A stretch of 64,000 bases of DNA from Streptomyces sp. AJS327 (GTDB lineage Bacteria; Actinomycetota; Actinomycetes; Streptomycetales; Streptomycetaceae). The stretch is from positions 314,001 through 378,000 of the forward strand of contig NZ_SKBR01000001.1 of NCBI RefSeq assembly GCF_013450295.1. The letters are read 5' to 3'. A program made the translations under genes and the position numbers. The notes under the pieces are model-generated. The model was not told where the DNA came from, did no database searches, and saw only the letters and a list, made by a program, of their open reading frames with translations. Numbering within the stretch: the stretch's first letter is position 1; every line of letters begins with the position of its first letter. Below, in pieces: positions 57,355 through 63,859 of the stretch.

Positions 57355-58548
57355 TCAGGAGCCGTCGTGCCCCAGCCAGAGGTCGGGGCCGAAGACCTCG
57401 TAGTGGACGGCGGAGGGGTGGAGACCCGCGGTGAGGAGCTGGGCGCGCACCGAGCGAAGGAACGGAAGCGGGCCGCAGAGGTAGGCGGTGGTGTCGGCGG
57501 GGATCGGGACGCCGGTGAGGTCGACCAGGCCGGTGCGGTGCGCGGGCCAGTCGGTGGCCGGGTGCTCGTACCAGACGTGGGCCGACGCGTCGGGGACCTT
57601 CCGCACCAGTTGGTCGAGGTCGGCGCGGAAGGCGTGGGAGAGCGGGTCGCGGTCGCCGTGGACGACGATGACCCGCCGGGTGGCGCCGGTGGCCGCGAGG
57701 TGGGCGAGCATGCCGATCATCGGCGTGCCGCCGATCCCGGCCGAGGCCAGCAGCACCGGCCCGTCGCCGTCCTCCAGCACCACGTCCCCGAAGGGGGCGC
57801 TGACCAGGAGCCGGTCGCCCGGGTGGACGTGGTCGTGCAGATGGTGGGAGACCTCACCGGCCGGTTCGCCAGCGGCCCTCCTGACGGAGAACTGAAGCGC
57901 CCGGTCGGGCCTGCCCGAGAGGCTGTACTGGCGGATCTGGCGTGCCCCGTCCGGCAGTTGGACCTGGACCGAGACGTACTGGCCGGGCCTGGCGGCCGGG
58001 ATCGCTCCGCCGTCGACGGGGGCGACGAGGAAGGTGACGACGTCCTCGGTCTCCTGGAGCCGCGCGACCACCCGGCAGGTCCGCCAGGGGTCGCCGTTCG
58101 CCACTCCGGCCTCCTCGTAGAGCCGCCGCTCGATGGCGATCAGGGCGTTGGCCATCAGCCAGTAGACCTCGTCCCAGGCGGCGGCGACCTCCGGGGTGAC
58201 GGTCCCGCCCAGGACCTCCGCGATGGCCTCGAAGAGGTACCGGTGCACGATCCCGTACTGGTCGGCGGTGATGCCGACCGAGGCGTGCTTGTGGGCGATC
58301 CGGGCGAGGAGCGAGTCCGGCCGGGTCTCCGGGTGCTCGACGAGGGCCGTGGCGAAAGCGGCTATCGAACCGGCCAGCGCCCGCCGCTGGCTGCCGTTCG
58401 CCTGGTTGCCCCGGTTGAACAGGTCCCGCGACAGCTCCGGATGGGCGGCGAACATCCTGTCGTAGAAGAGCGGGGTGATCTCACCGATCGCCCCGCGCAC
58501 GGCGGGCAGGGTCGCGCGGACGGTCTCGGTGGACGCGGGAGACAGCAT
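57355..58548 (-). CDS. hmp: flavohemoglobin / nitric oxide dioxygenase
   Basis: Detoxifies NO to nitrate with O2 and NAD(P)H. The 397-residue protein has an N-terminal globin (about 1-137) with the B10 tyrosine Y29 and proximal heme histidine H86 (IAHKHASVGI), and a ferredoxin-reductase-like part: FAD motif RQYSLSGRPD, NAD-binding LLASAGIGGTPMIGML and CGPLPF. ATG at 58548 has AGGAG 6-10 bp upstream. An 11-1-11 NsrR-type operator sits 12 bp upstream of the start and the NsrR gene follows beyond it, so NO-induced derepression is expected. Confidence 0.95.
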   Translation of the reverse strand: MLSPASTETVRATLPAVRGAIGEITPLFYDRMFAAHPELSRDLFNRGNQANGSQRRALAGSIAAFATALVEHPETRPDSLLARIAHKHASVGITADQYGIVHRYLFEAIAEVLGGTVTPEVAAAWDEVYWLMANALIAIERRLYEEAGVANGDPWRTCRVVARLQETEDVVTFLVAPVDGGAIPAARPGQYVSVQVQLPDGARQIRQYSLSGRPDRALQFSVRRAAGEPAGEVSHHLHDHVHPGDRLLVSAPFGDVVLEDGDGPVLLASAGIGGTPMIGMLAHLAATGATRRVIVVHGDRDPLSHAFRADLDQLVRKVPDASAHVWYEHPATDWPAHRTGLVDLTGVPIPADTTAYLCGPLPFLRSVRAQLLTAGLHPSAVHYEVFGPDLWLGHDGS

Positions 58549-58559
58549 GGACGACTCCT

Positions 58560-58582
58560 AACACGCATCTGAGATGCAAATT
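58560..58582. promoter_or_regulatory. NsrR operator before hmp
   Basis: A 23-bp 11-1-11 site centred on 58571: GCATCT-G-AGATGC is a perfect inner palindrome, and the flanks AACAC/AAATT give partial outer symmetry. The half ATCTGAGATGCAAATT is shared exactly with the site before nsrR. This arrangement matches the operators of Streptomyces NsrR. It overlaps the region where transcription of hmp should start. Confidence 0.8.
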
Positions 58583-58604
58583 TTAGGTCGTGATGAGGAC
58601 ACTC

Positions 58605-58634
58605 GGTGTGGGTGTGGGTGTGGGTGTGGGTGCG
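58605..58634. repeat. hexamer microsatellite between nsrR and hmp
   Basis: GGTGTG is repeated four times perfectly and once as GGTGCG. It lies between the NsrR site of hmp and the nsrR stop codon. Probably a slippage-prone spacer. Confidence 0.85.
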
Positions 58635-58688
58635 GGCGGTTGGGGTGCGGCGCGCGGGCGTGGGCGGTGGGCGGACGCGGGCGACGAA

Positions 58689-59132
58689 TCAGCTGTCGGG
58701 GCGGGCCGAGAGGCTGACCAGGACCGGACCGGTTGGCGACGCCACCAGGTCGTCGATGGTCAGCGGATCGAGGGCGGCGAAGAACGCCTCCTGCGCGACG
58801 TGCAGGGCGTTCCGCAGGCGGCAGGCGGAGCGCAGCGGGCACGGCGGGTCGTCCTCGCAGCCGACCACGTCCCCGACGCCCTCCAGCTCCCGGACCAGCC
58901 TGCCCAGCGAGCCCGCCCGTCCGGACGTGGTGAGTGCCAGCCCGCCGCCGCGCCCTCGCCGCGCCTCGATGACGCCGAGCTGCCGCAGTCTGCTGACCAC
59001 CTTCGCCGCGTGGTGGTACGGCACCTCGACCGCGTCCGCGACATCGCGGGTGGTCGGGTTCGCCGCGTCGTCGAGCACCGCGAGGCGCATGGCGACGCGC
59101 AGTGCGATGTCGGTGCTCTTGGTCAGCCTCAC
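58689..59132 (-). CDS. nsrR: NsrR, Rrf2-family NO-sensing repressor
   Basis: A 147-residue [4Fe-4S] regulator. The cluster cysteines are C92, C98 and C104 (VGCEDDPPCPLRSACRL), and D8, the fourth ligand known from Streptomyces NsrR, is present (RLTKSTDIAL with GTG as residue 1). Rrf2 winged HTH covers residues 1-70. GTG at 59132. A 23-bp operator half identical to that of hmp lies 17 bp upstream, so autoregulation is likely, with hmp as the main target. Confidence 0.95.
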   Translation of the reverse strand: MRLTKSTDIALRVAMRLAVLDDAANPTTRDVADAVEVPYHHAAKVVSRLRQLGVIEARRGRGGGLALTTSGRAGSLGRLVRELEGVGDVVGCEDDPPCPLRSACRLRNALHVAQEAFFAALDPLTIDDLVASPTGPVLVSLSARPDS

Positions 59133-59148
59133 GCCACGCAGACTATTG

Positions 59149-59171
59149 AACTGGAATCTGAGATGCAAATT
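59149..59171. promoter_or_regulatory. NsrR operator before nsrR
   Basis: Centred on 59160 with the right half AGATGCAAATT identical to the hmp site and a more degenerate left half (AACTGGAATCT). It starts 17 bp before the nsrR GTG. The weaker left arm suggests lower affinity than at hmp. Prediction by comparison of the two sites. Confidence 0.75.
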
Positions 59172-59392
59172 AACCGGGAGGGGCGGGCGATGCCCCGGCG
59201 GGTGCGGCCACCGGGCACACGTGGCACCGCCGGACGCCGCCGCCCGGTGCGTTGCCCCGCCGCCGGAGTTCGACGATCCGTACGTTCGGCGGGAGGCGTT
59301 CGACGACGAGCCAGGTGACGACGGCCGCTCCACGACCCTCAACGGGCCGTCCCCGTACCCCTCATGACTCGTCGAACGTAAGGACCCCAACA

Positions 59393-59641
59393 GTGGATCT
59401 CCCACGGAGTCTCACCGACGATCTCGCGTTCGAGCGGTGGCTGACGAGGCTGGAGGACCTGGAGGAGGCCGACTGGCGGCTGGAGGCCGGTGGGCGCGTC
59501 AGCGGTCCGGCGGCGGACACCTACCGGTCCCGGGTGACGGGCGGGGCGACGAAGTTCCCGGGACGGGTGCTTCGCACGGGCCAGGAGGCCGGCACATCAT
59601 GGCGAACCCGGTGTTGCACATCTACCCGAGCAAGGTCATGA
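59393..59641 (+). CDS. hypothetical 82-residue protein
   Basis: GTG at 59393 with AAGGA 8-9 bp upstream. The first half looks protein-like and acidic (LTDDLAFERWLTRLEDLEEADWRLEAGGRV); the end is Arg/Thr/Cys-rich and overlaps the next gene by 43 bp. No recognised family. The reading frame is open upstream. Possibly a short accessory gene or a decayed remnant. Confidence 0.5.
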   Translation: MDLPRSLTDDLAFERWLTRLEDLEEADWRLEAGGRVSGPAADTYRSRVTGGATKFPGRVLRTGQEAGTSWRTRCCTSTRARS

Positions 59642-59904
59642 CCTGCGTCCTCACCTTCCCGGCGGCGCTTTGCGAGCTGGGACCCGCACTCGATGACGCC
59701 CGGGTCACTCCCGACACTGACGGCTTCCGGCCAGCCTGCCGCAACATCGCCCGCACCGAGGAGAACATCGACGAGCTCCGGGCCGAGGCCGCCGAACCGA
59801 GACTCATTGTCGCCGACGAGGCCAGCCCGGCGATCCGCTGGGGACGCGAACGTCGGCGCCTCGCCCACCTGGAGAGCCTCATCGACGAACATGAACGCGG
59901 GTGA
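59599..59904 (+). CDS. hypothetical 101-residue protein
   Basis: ATG at 59599 with a good GGAGG site 9 bp upstream. Product: NPVLHIYPSKVMTCVLTFPAALCELGP, then NIARTEENIDELRAEAAEPRL and a charged helical end (RWGRERRRLAHLESLIDEHERG). Third-position GC is lower than in the core genes. I do not recognise the family. The following small genes look equally foreign to the core chromosome. Confidence 0.6.
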   Translation: MANPVLHIYPSKVMTCVLTFPAALCELGPALDDARVTPDTDGFRPACRNIARTEENIDELRAEAAEPRLIVADEASPAIRWGRERRRLAHLESLIDEHERG

Positions 59905-59953
59905 CCCGAAGGGGGCACAGCATGAGTCCTGAGCCGGATCCGCCGCAGGAGTT

Positions 59954-60136
59954 GTGAGTCAAACTGCGGACGGCAGCCGACCGCTGCTGGCCGGGATCCC
60001 GCTGCACTTCTCGGGCAAGCTCTCCATCCTTGACCTGGCCGAGGAAGCCCAGATCAAGCGGTGGCTGCTGACGCACAAGTATCTGCACGGCTGGGATTGG
60101 CGGTTCGCATGGCGAGTGGTGAGGCGACTTCCCTAG
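59954..60136 (+). CDS. hypothetical 60-residue protein
   Basis: GTG at 59954, stop ending 60136. Reads DGSRPLLAGIPLHFSGKLSILDL, then EAQIKRWLLTHKYLHGWDWRFAWRVVRR: Trp-rich and basic, plausible as a small helical protein. The GGAG upstream is only 2 bp from the GTG, so the start is doubtful. Family unknown. Confidence 0.45.
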   Translation: MSQTADGSRPLLAGIPLHFSGKLSILDLAEEAQIKRWLLTHKYLHGWDWRFAWRVVRRLP

Positions 60137-60202
60137 GCTGCGGCGGAATGAAGGGGCGGCATCCGGCGACCGCCTCACGAGGACAGGTGCGGGAGAGCAC
60201 GG

Positions 60203-60529
60203 GTGGAGCCCTACAGCAGGCACGGCAAGTTGGTGCGGGACCGGATTCCGCGGATTATCCGCGAAGACGGGGCCGAGCCTGTCACCTACACCGCGGGCCG
60301 GGAGGAATACCGCGGCCGGCTGCGGGACAAGCTCGGCGAGGAAGTCGCCGAGTTCCTTGAGGCGGACGAGGACTCGGCGCCGGAGGAACTCGCGGACGTG
60401 CTGGAGGTCGTGCGCGCGCTCGCCGCGGACCTAGGGGTCGACGCGGATCAGCTGGAGAAGATCCGTGAGGCCAAGGCGGGTGAGCGGGGCGGTTTCGCCG
60501 ACCGGATCGTCTGGACGGGCAACCGCTGA
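60203..60529 (+). CDS. MazG-like nucleotide pyrophosphohydrolase
   Basis: A 108-residue all-helical NTP-PPase-like protein. YSRHGKLVRDRIPRIIRED is the family opening; the Mg-binding acidic helices are KLGEEVAEFLEA and PEELADVLEVVRALAADLGV (E-E-x-x-E and E-x-x-D pattern). GTG at 60203 after GGGAGAG. Family members hydrolyse nucleoside triphosphates to monophosphates and pyrophosphate; the present one resembles the phosphoribosyl-ATP-pyrophosphohydrolase-like subgroup. It is the first recognisable enzyme of the accessory segment. Confidence 0.85.
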   Translation: MEPYSRHGKLVRDRIPRIIREDGAEPVTYTAGREEYRGRLRDKLGEEVAEFLEADEDSAPEELADVLEVVRALAADLGVDADQLEKIREAKAGERGGFADRIVWTGNR

Positions 60530-60556
60530 CCGCAGGCCGTCCTCGGCGACGAGTCG

Positions 60557-60672
60557 GTACGCGATTTCGTGCACAACTGCGTACGCGGCTGGGGATGTTG
60601 GTTGGTACGCGGCTTAGTGCACCAGGGTGCCGACGACTGGGGACGTCTGGCGGTACGCGATTTATGTCCGGG
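60557..60672. repeat. three degenerate 48-bp tandem repeats
   Basis: Units begin GGTACGCGATTTCGTGCAC (60557), GGTACGCGGCTTAGTGCAC (60605) and GGTACGCGATTTATG (60653), a constant 48-bp period; the first two also share CTGGGGA-GT-TGG near their ends. The third runs into the stop of the EEP-methyltransferase gene. They lie between two convergent genes. Origin unknown. Confidence 0.7.
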
Positions 60673-62002
60673 GCTTGGTCAGGACGGCATGCCCGACCCC
60701 TGGCAGCGGCAGCACGGGGGCACCGGCGGCAGGGGCGAGGCCAGCCCGGCGGGCGAGGGCGGTGATCTCGCCCGGGGCGATGCCGCGCTGGAAGGTTCCC
60801 TTGCTCTGGCTGGACCAGAAACCGTCGTGGTGGGCTGTCCAGCCGCCGTCTGCGGCGGCCTTGGTGATCTCCTCCGGCGAGCGGGTGACCACGACGACAT
60901 AGCCGCCGGGGCGGGCGAAGGACGCCGCGTCTTGGAGGGCCTGGATCCGCTGCCAGGGGTCGGGCAGCACGTTGAGGACGAACGTCGAGGTGACCAGGTC
61001 GAAGCCGGTCCGCTCGGGGCGGGGCCAGCCGAAGTCGTCGTGAGGGTCGAAGCCTTCGGCATCCAGGTCCGCCGAGCGGTAGTGGGCGACGTCGGCGCCG
61101 CGGCCGCAGCCGTGGTCTAGGACGCACCGGACGCCGAGAGGGCCGGTCAGGTGCTCGGTCACGGCCCGGGAGGCCGGAGAGGGGGCCTGGCGGCTCATCG
61201 CGGTCTTATGGGGCTGATACTCCCTTGGGGCCGGGGCAGTGGAACTCTGGCCGGTGAGCTCGCTCAGTGCGAAGAGCACGCCGTCCGGCTCGGCCGCCTG
61301 GCCGGTGACGGGCAGGTCGATCAGCAGCGCGGAGTGGTCGGTGAACGCCGTCGGGCCACTGCGCACGGTCGCGTCCGGGGTGATGCTGGTCGTCGCGGTC
61401 AGGTGGTCGCTGAGCAGGGCGAGGTCGCAGCGGAAGCGGCTGGGCTTGCCGGAGAAGACCCGCTCGAAGGTGAAGGCGGGCGCCGTCTCGGCGGTGGTGT
61501 CGACCAGGCCCGCCCCCTGCAACAGCTGCCTGAGTGTCTGCCGTTCGGCGTCGGTGGTGAAGGTGCTGGTCTCCTCGCCGAACAGGCCGTCCTCGGGGCG
61601 GGGGGCGAGGTTGAAGTCCCCGCAGACCAGCAGCGGGCGGCCGTCCTCGGCCGCGGCCATCACGGCGAGTTCGGCCAGCTGGGCGGCCCGGGCGGCGTCG
61701 GCATAGGCGTCGAGATGCACCTGGAGGACGACAAGCCACTCCAGCTCGATCCGCTGGACCCACGTCCTGGGTGAGGACACGGCGGCGGGCGGGGCGAGGT
61801 CTTCGCTGGTCCAGGCGGCCAGGTGTCCGTCGCCGCCTGCGAAGATGAAGCCGCCGAGTGCGGGCGGCGTCCGGTCGGCGGGCTTGAAGGGCTCCTGGGC
61901 GAGCACGGCCTTCACGCCGTGCTCACGCAGCCAGGCGGCGAGGTTCGAGCGGGCGCCGACGGCGCCGAGACGCTTGTTGAGGTTGACCGAGGCCAGCAGC
62001 AC
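60662..62002 (-). CDS. fusion of EEP-family nuclease/phosphatase and SAM methyltransferase
   Basis: A 446-residue two-domain protein. Residues 1-232: endonuclease/exonuclease/phosphatase fold with N7/N9 (SVNLNK), E37 (LAQEP), D129 and N131 (VCGDFNLAPRP), D193 and D222-H223 (TDHSALLIDL), all catalytic positions kept. Residues 262-446: class I methyltransferase, with HKTAMSR (265-271) ahead of VLDHGCGRGADV (294-305). The HKTA-SR plus D-GCGRG-D combination recalls the DNA-phosphorothioation-associated putative methyltransferase family. GTG at 62002 with AAGGA site, 15 bp after the LysR-type gene, so one operon. The pairing of these domains is unusual to me. Confidence 0.85.
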   Translation of the reverse strand: MLLASVNLNKRLGAVGARSNLAAWLREHGVKAVLAQEPFKPADRTPPALGGFIFAGGDGHLAAWTSEDLAPPAAVSSPRTWVQRIELEWLVVLQVHLDAYADAARAAQLAELAVMAAAEDGRPLLVCGDFNLAPRPEDGLFGEETSTFTTDAERQTLRQLLQGAGLVDTTAETAPAFTFERVFSGKPSRFRCDLALLSDHLTATTSITPDATVRSGPTAFTDHSALLIDLPVTGQAAEPDGVLFALSELTGQSSTAPAPREYQPHKTAMSRQAPSPASRAVTEHLTGPLGVRCVLDHGCGRGADVAHYRSADLDAEGFDPHDDFGWPRPERTGFDLVTSTFVLNVLPDPWQRIQALQDAASFARPGGYVVVVTRSPEEITKAAADGGWTAHHDGFWSSQSKGTFQRGIAPGEITALARRAGLAPAAGAPVLPLPGVGHAVLTKPRT

Positions 62003-62017
62003 GAGGGGTCCTTAATG

Positions 62018-63088
62018 TCACAGGGGCAGGGGCCTGCCGGAGGCGGCCTCGTCACGGAAGGCGTCCCACAGGATGTTCAGCGGGTGGGAGGCGTCATAGG
62101 TCTCGCGTTCGCCCTTGCGGGCGAAGACGCCGGAGATCAGCTGGAGCATGGAGTCGAAGTCGTCGGCGAAGTCGATGAGCCGGAAGTCTTCGCTGGTGGG
62201 CAGGCGCCCGTCGACGGCGGCCTCGCCGATGGAGCGGGCACAGAGCATGCACCCATAGGTCATGCGGGACCGCAGCAGAGCGAGTCCGTAGTAGATGTCG
62301 TCGATCTCGGCGGCGATCTGCAGCTGCGAGCGGAAGTCCGGGCCATACCAGCGCTCTACGAAGTCGGTGATCACCCCGCGGGAGGGGATGACCAGCGGCA
62401 GGGTCCGCAGCCGGTCGACGCCGACGGTCCTGGCAGCGAGTTCGCGCACCGGCAGGTTCGTCAGCAGGGCCAGGCCCTCGCGATGCCATTCGAGGAAGTC
62501 GTACTCGGGGGCGACCCGCTCGGCCGCGGCATCGGCCGCCAGCCCGCCGCACAGCAGGTCGACCTGGTTGGAGTCCAGGCGTTTCCAGAAGTCGCGGGTC
62601 CGCACATGCACGACCTTCAGCTCGACCTCCCGCTCCAGCAGCTGCGGCGCGACACGCTCCCACACCCGCCCCAGGAAGCCGAGGGTGAACTCGGTCGTCC
62701 CCACCGTCAGCGTCGAGCCGAGACGGCGGCGGGAATCGGCGATGCCCTGCAGCCAGTCGGCGAAGGTGGCCCGGGCCCGCTCGACGACCTCCAGCCCGGT
62801 CGGGGTGAACAGGAAGTCCCGGCCCCGTCCCTGCTTGACCACCAGCAACTCACCGGTGAGAGCCTGGAAGTTGCGGTTGAGGATGTCGAGCTGCCTCTGC
62901 ACGCTGGACTGCTCACGCCCCAGCACCTTCGCCGCGGCCAGCGCGGTCCCCGCCTCACGGACGACGATCAACGTCCGCATCTGGTCCCAGGTCAGATCCA
63001 GCAAGTTCGGGGAACACGCCAGCAGATCGCCACGGAACCCCTCCGGGCCCGGCACCTTCAACGGTCCGGACGGCAACGACGGCACCAT
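62018..63088 (-). CDS. LysR-type regulator of the accessory cluster
   Basis: A 356-residue protein, longer than usual because about 30 residues precede the HTH. HTH at 37-95: LTWDQMRTLIVVREAGTALAAAKVLG, QSSVQRQLDILN, then the wing with FTPTGLEVVERA. The effector domain starts near 115 (STLTVGTTEFTLGFLGRVWERV) and includes several Cys (CGG, YGCMLCARS). ATG at 63088 after GGGGG; in-frame start at 63115 is weaker. It diverges from the dCTP-deaminase-like gene with a palindrome between, so it likely controls both transcription units. Confidence 0.85.
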   Translation of the reverse strand: MVPSLPSGPLKVPGPEGFRGDLLACSPNLLDLTWDQMRTLIVVREAGTALAAAKVLGREQSSVQRQLDILNRNFQALTGELLVVKQGRGRDFLFTPTGLEVVERARATFADWLQGIADSRRRLGSTLTVGTTEFTLGFLGRVWERVAPQLLEREVELKVVHVRTRDFWKRLDSNQVDLLCGGLAADAAAERVAPEYDFLEWHREGLALLTNLPVRELAARTVGVDRLRTLPLVIPSRGVITDFVERWYGPDFRSQLQIAAEIDDIYYGLALLRSRMTYGCMLCARSIGEAAVDGRLPTSEDFRLIDFADDFDSMLQLISGVFARKGERETYDASHPLNILWDAFRDEAASGRPLPL

Positions 63089-63184
63089 CACGCCCCCTCC
63101 CTGACGCGGCCTCAACCAGCTTGCACTGTCCGCACGGCCAGCAGAACTGAACTTCTCCGCATTTCATCCCGAGAAAACCTTTAA

Positions 63185-63200
63185 ATGCCCTATCGGGCAT
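63185..63200. promoter_or_regulatory. palindrome in the LysR/Dcd-like divergent interval
   Basis: ATGCCC-TATC-GGGCAT (63185-63200), a perfect 6-4-6 inverted repeat in AT-rich DNA, 97 bp from both starts (LysR ATG 63088, Dcd ATG 63297). The T-N-A spacing suits a LysR-type binding site. Unproven. Confidence 0.55.
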
Positions 63201-63296
63201 ATGGATATCGCGGACTATCCCGGGGAACATTTCAGCAGCCGCCTTCGATTCGAAAGGCGATGCCCGCAGCGCTGCCTGCATCCCCGGGGGTGACTC

Positions 63297-63854
63297 ATGC
63301 TCTCAGCCGAGTCGATCACCTGGCTGATCAGTCAGGGCGCCATGAAATGGCCCGGCCAACTCCGAGGTGACGGGCTGCTGTTGACGCTCGGCTCGCCGCT
63401 GCAGCCGCTGACGGCGCCCGGCACGCTGGTGATCGACCTGGCCGACCAGTCCAGCATCGACGACCTCTACGGCGAGCCGGTCACCGAGTGGAAGGCCCAC
63501 GAGCTGATGCCCGGCGAGATGCTGCTGGGGGTGGTCGAGGAGCCGCTGCGGCTCGGGGCCGGACTGATGGGCATGATCGGCGGCCTGAGCCACCTGGCCC
63601 GCGTCGGCCTGGCCGTCCACGTCACCAGCCCCTTTGTCCTGCCCGGCTGGAACGGGCACCTGACGCTGGAGCTCGTGAATACCGGCCCCGCCGTCCTGCG
63701 GCTGCACCACGGCATGCCGCTGGCCCGCCTGCTCGTCTTCGCCCTCGACGGGCCCCGCAGCGACGACGTCACATCCCACCCGTTCTACGGCCGCGAGGCC
63801 GACCTGAAAAGCCGATACGCCGACGAGTTCCCCGTCGGCCCGATCCGGAGGTGA
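63297..63854 (+). CDS. dCTP deaminase / dUTPase-superfamily protein, divergent
   Basis: A 185-residue protein of the Dcd/dUTPase fold. The family block reads GLSHLARVGLAVHVTSPFVLPGWNGHLTLELVN: E125 matches the catalytic Glu (E138 in E. coli Dcd), S98 and R102 match S111 and R115, but the usual GRSS has become GLSH, losing R110 and S112. The lid-like C-terminus (SRYADEFPVGPIRR) is present. ATG at 63297 with GGGGG upstream. The HIT-family gene starts 5 bp after its stop. Known relatives deaminate dCTP and some defend against phages; the altered loop makes the substrate uncertain. Confidence 0.85.
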   Translation: MLSAESITWLISQGAMKWPGQLRGDGLLLTLGSPLQPLTAPGTLVIDLADQSSIDDLYGEPVTEWKAHELMPGEMLLGVVEEPLRLGAGLMGMIGGLSHLARVGLAVHVTSPFVLPGWNGHLTLELVNTGPAVLRLHHGMPLARLLVFALDGPRSDDVTSHPFYGREADLKSRYADEFPVGPIRR

Positions 63855-63859
63855 CCCTG

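Noticed and set aside
61116..61130. TGGTCTAG resembling a second dre half-site
   Set aside because: Inside the methyltransferase coding sequence and without the second arm.
61823..63184. 453-residue plus-strand frame opposite the accessory LysR gene
   Set aside because: Antisense of the LysR gene and no motif; the divergent layout and ribosome sites support the minus strand.
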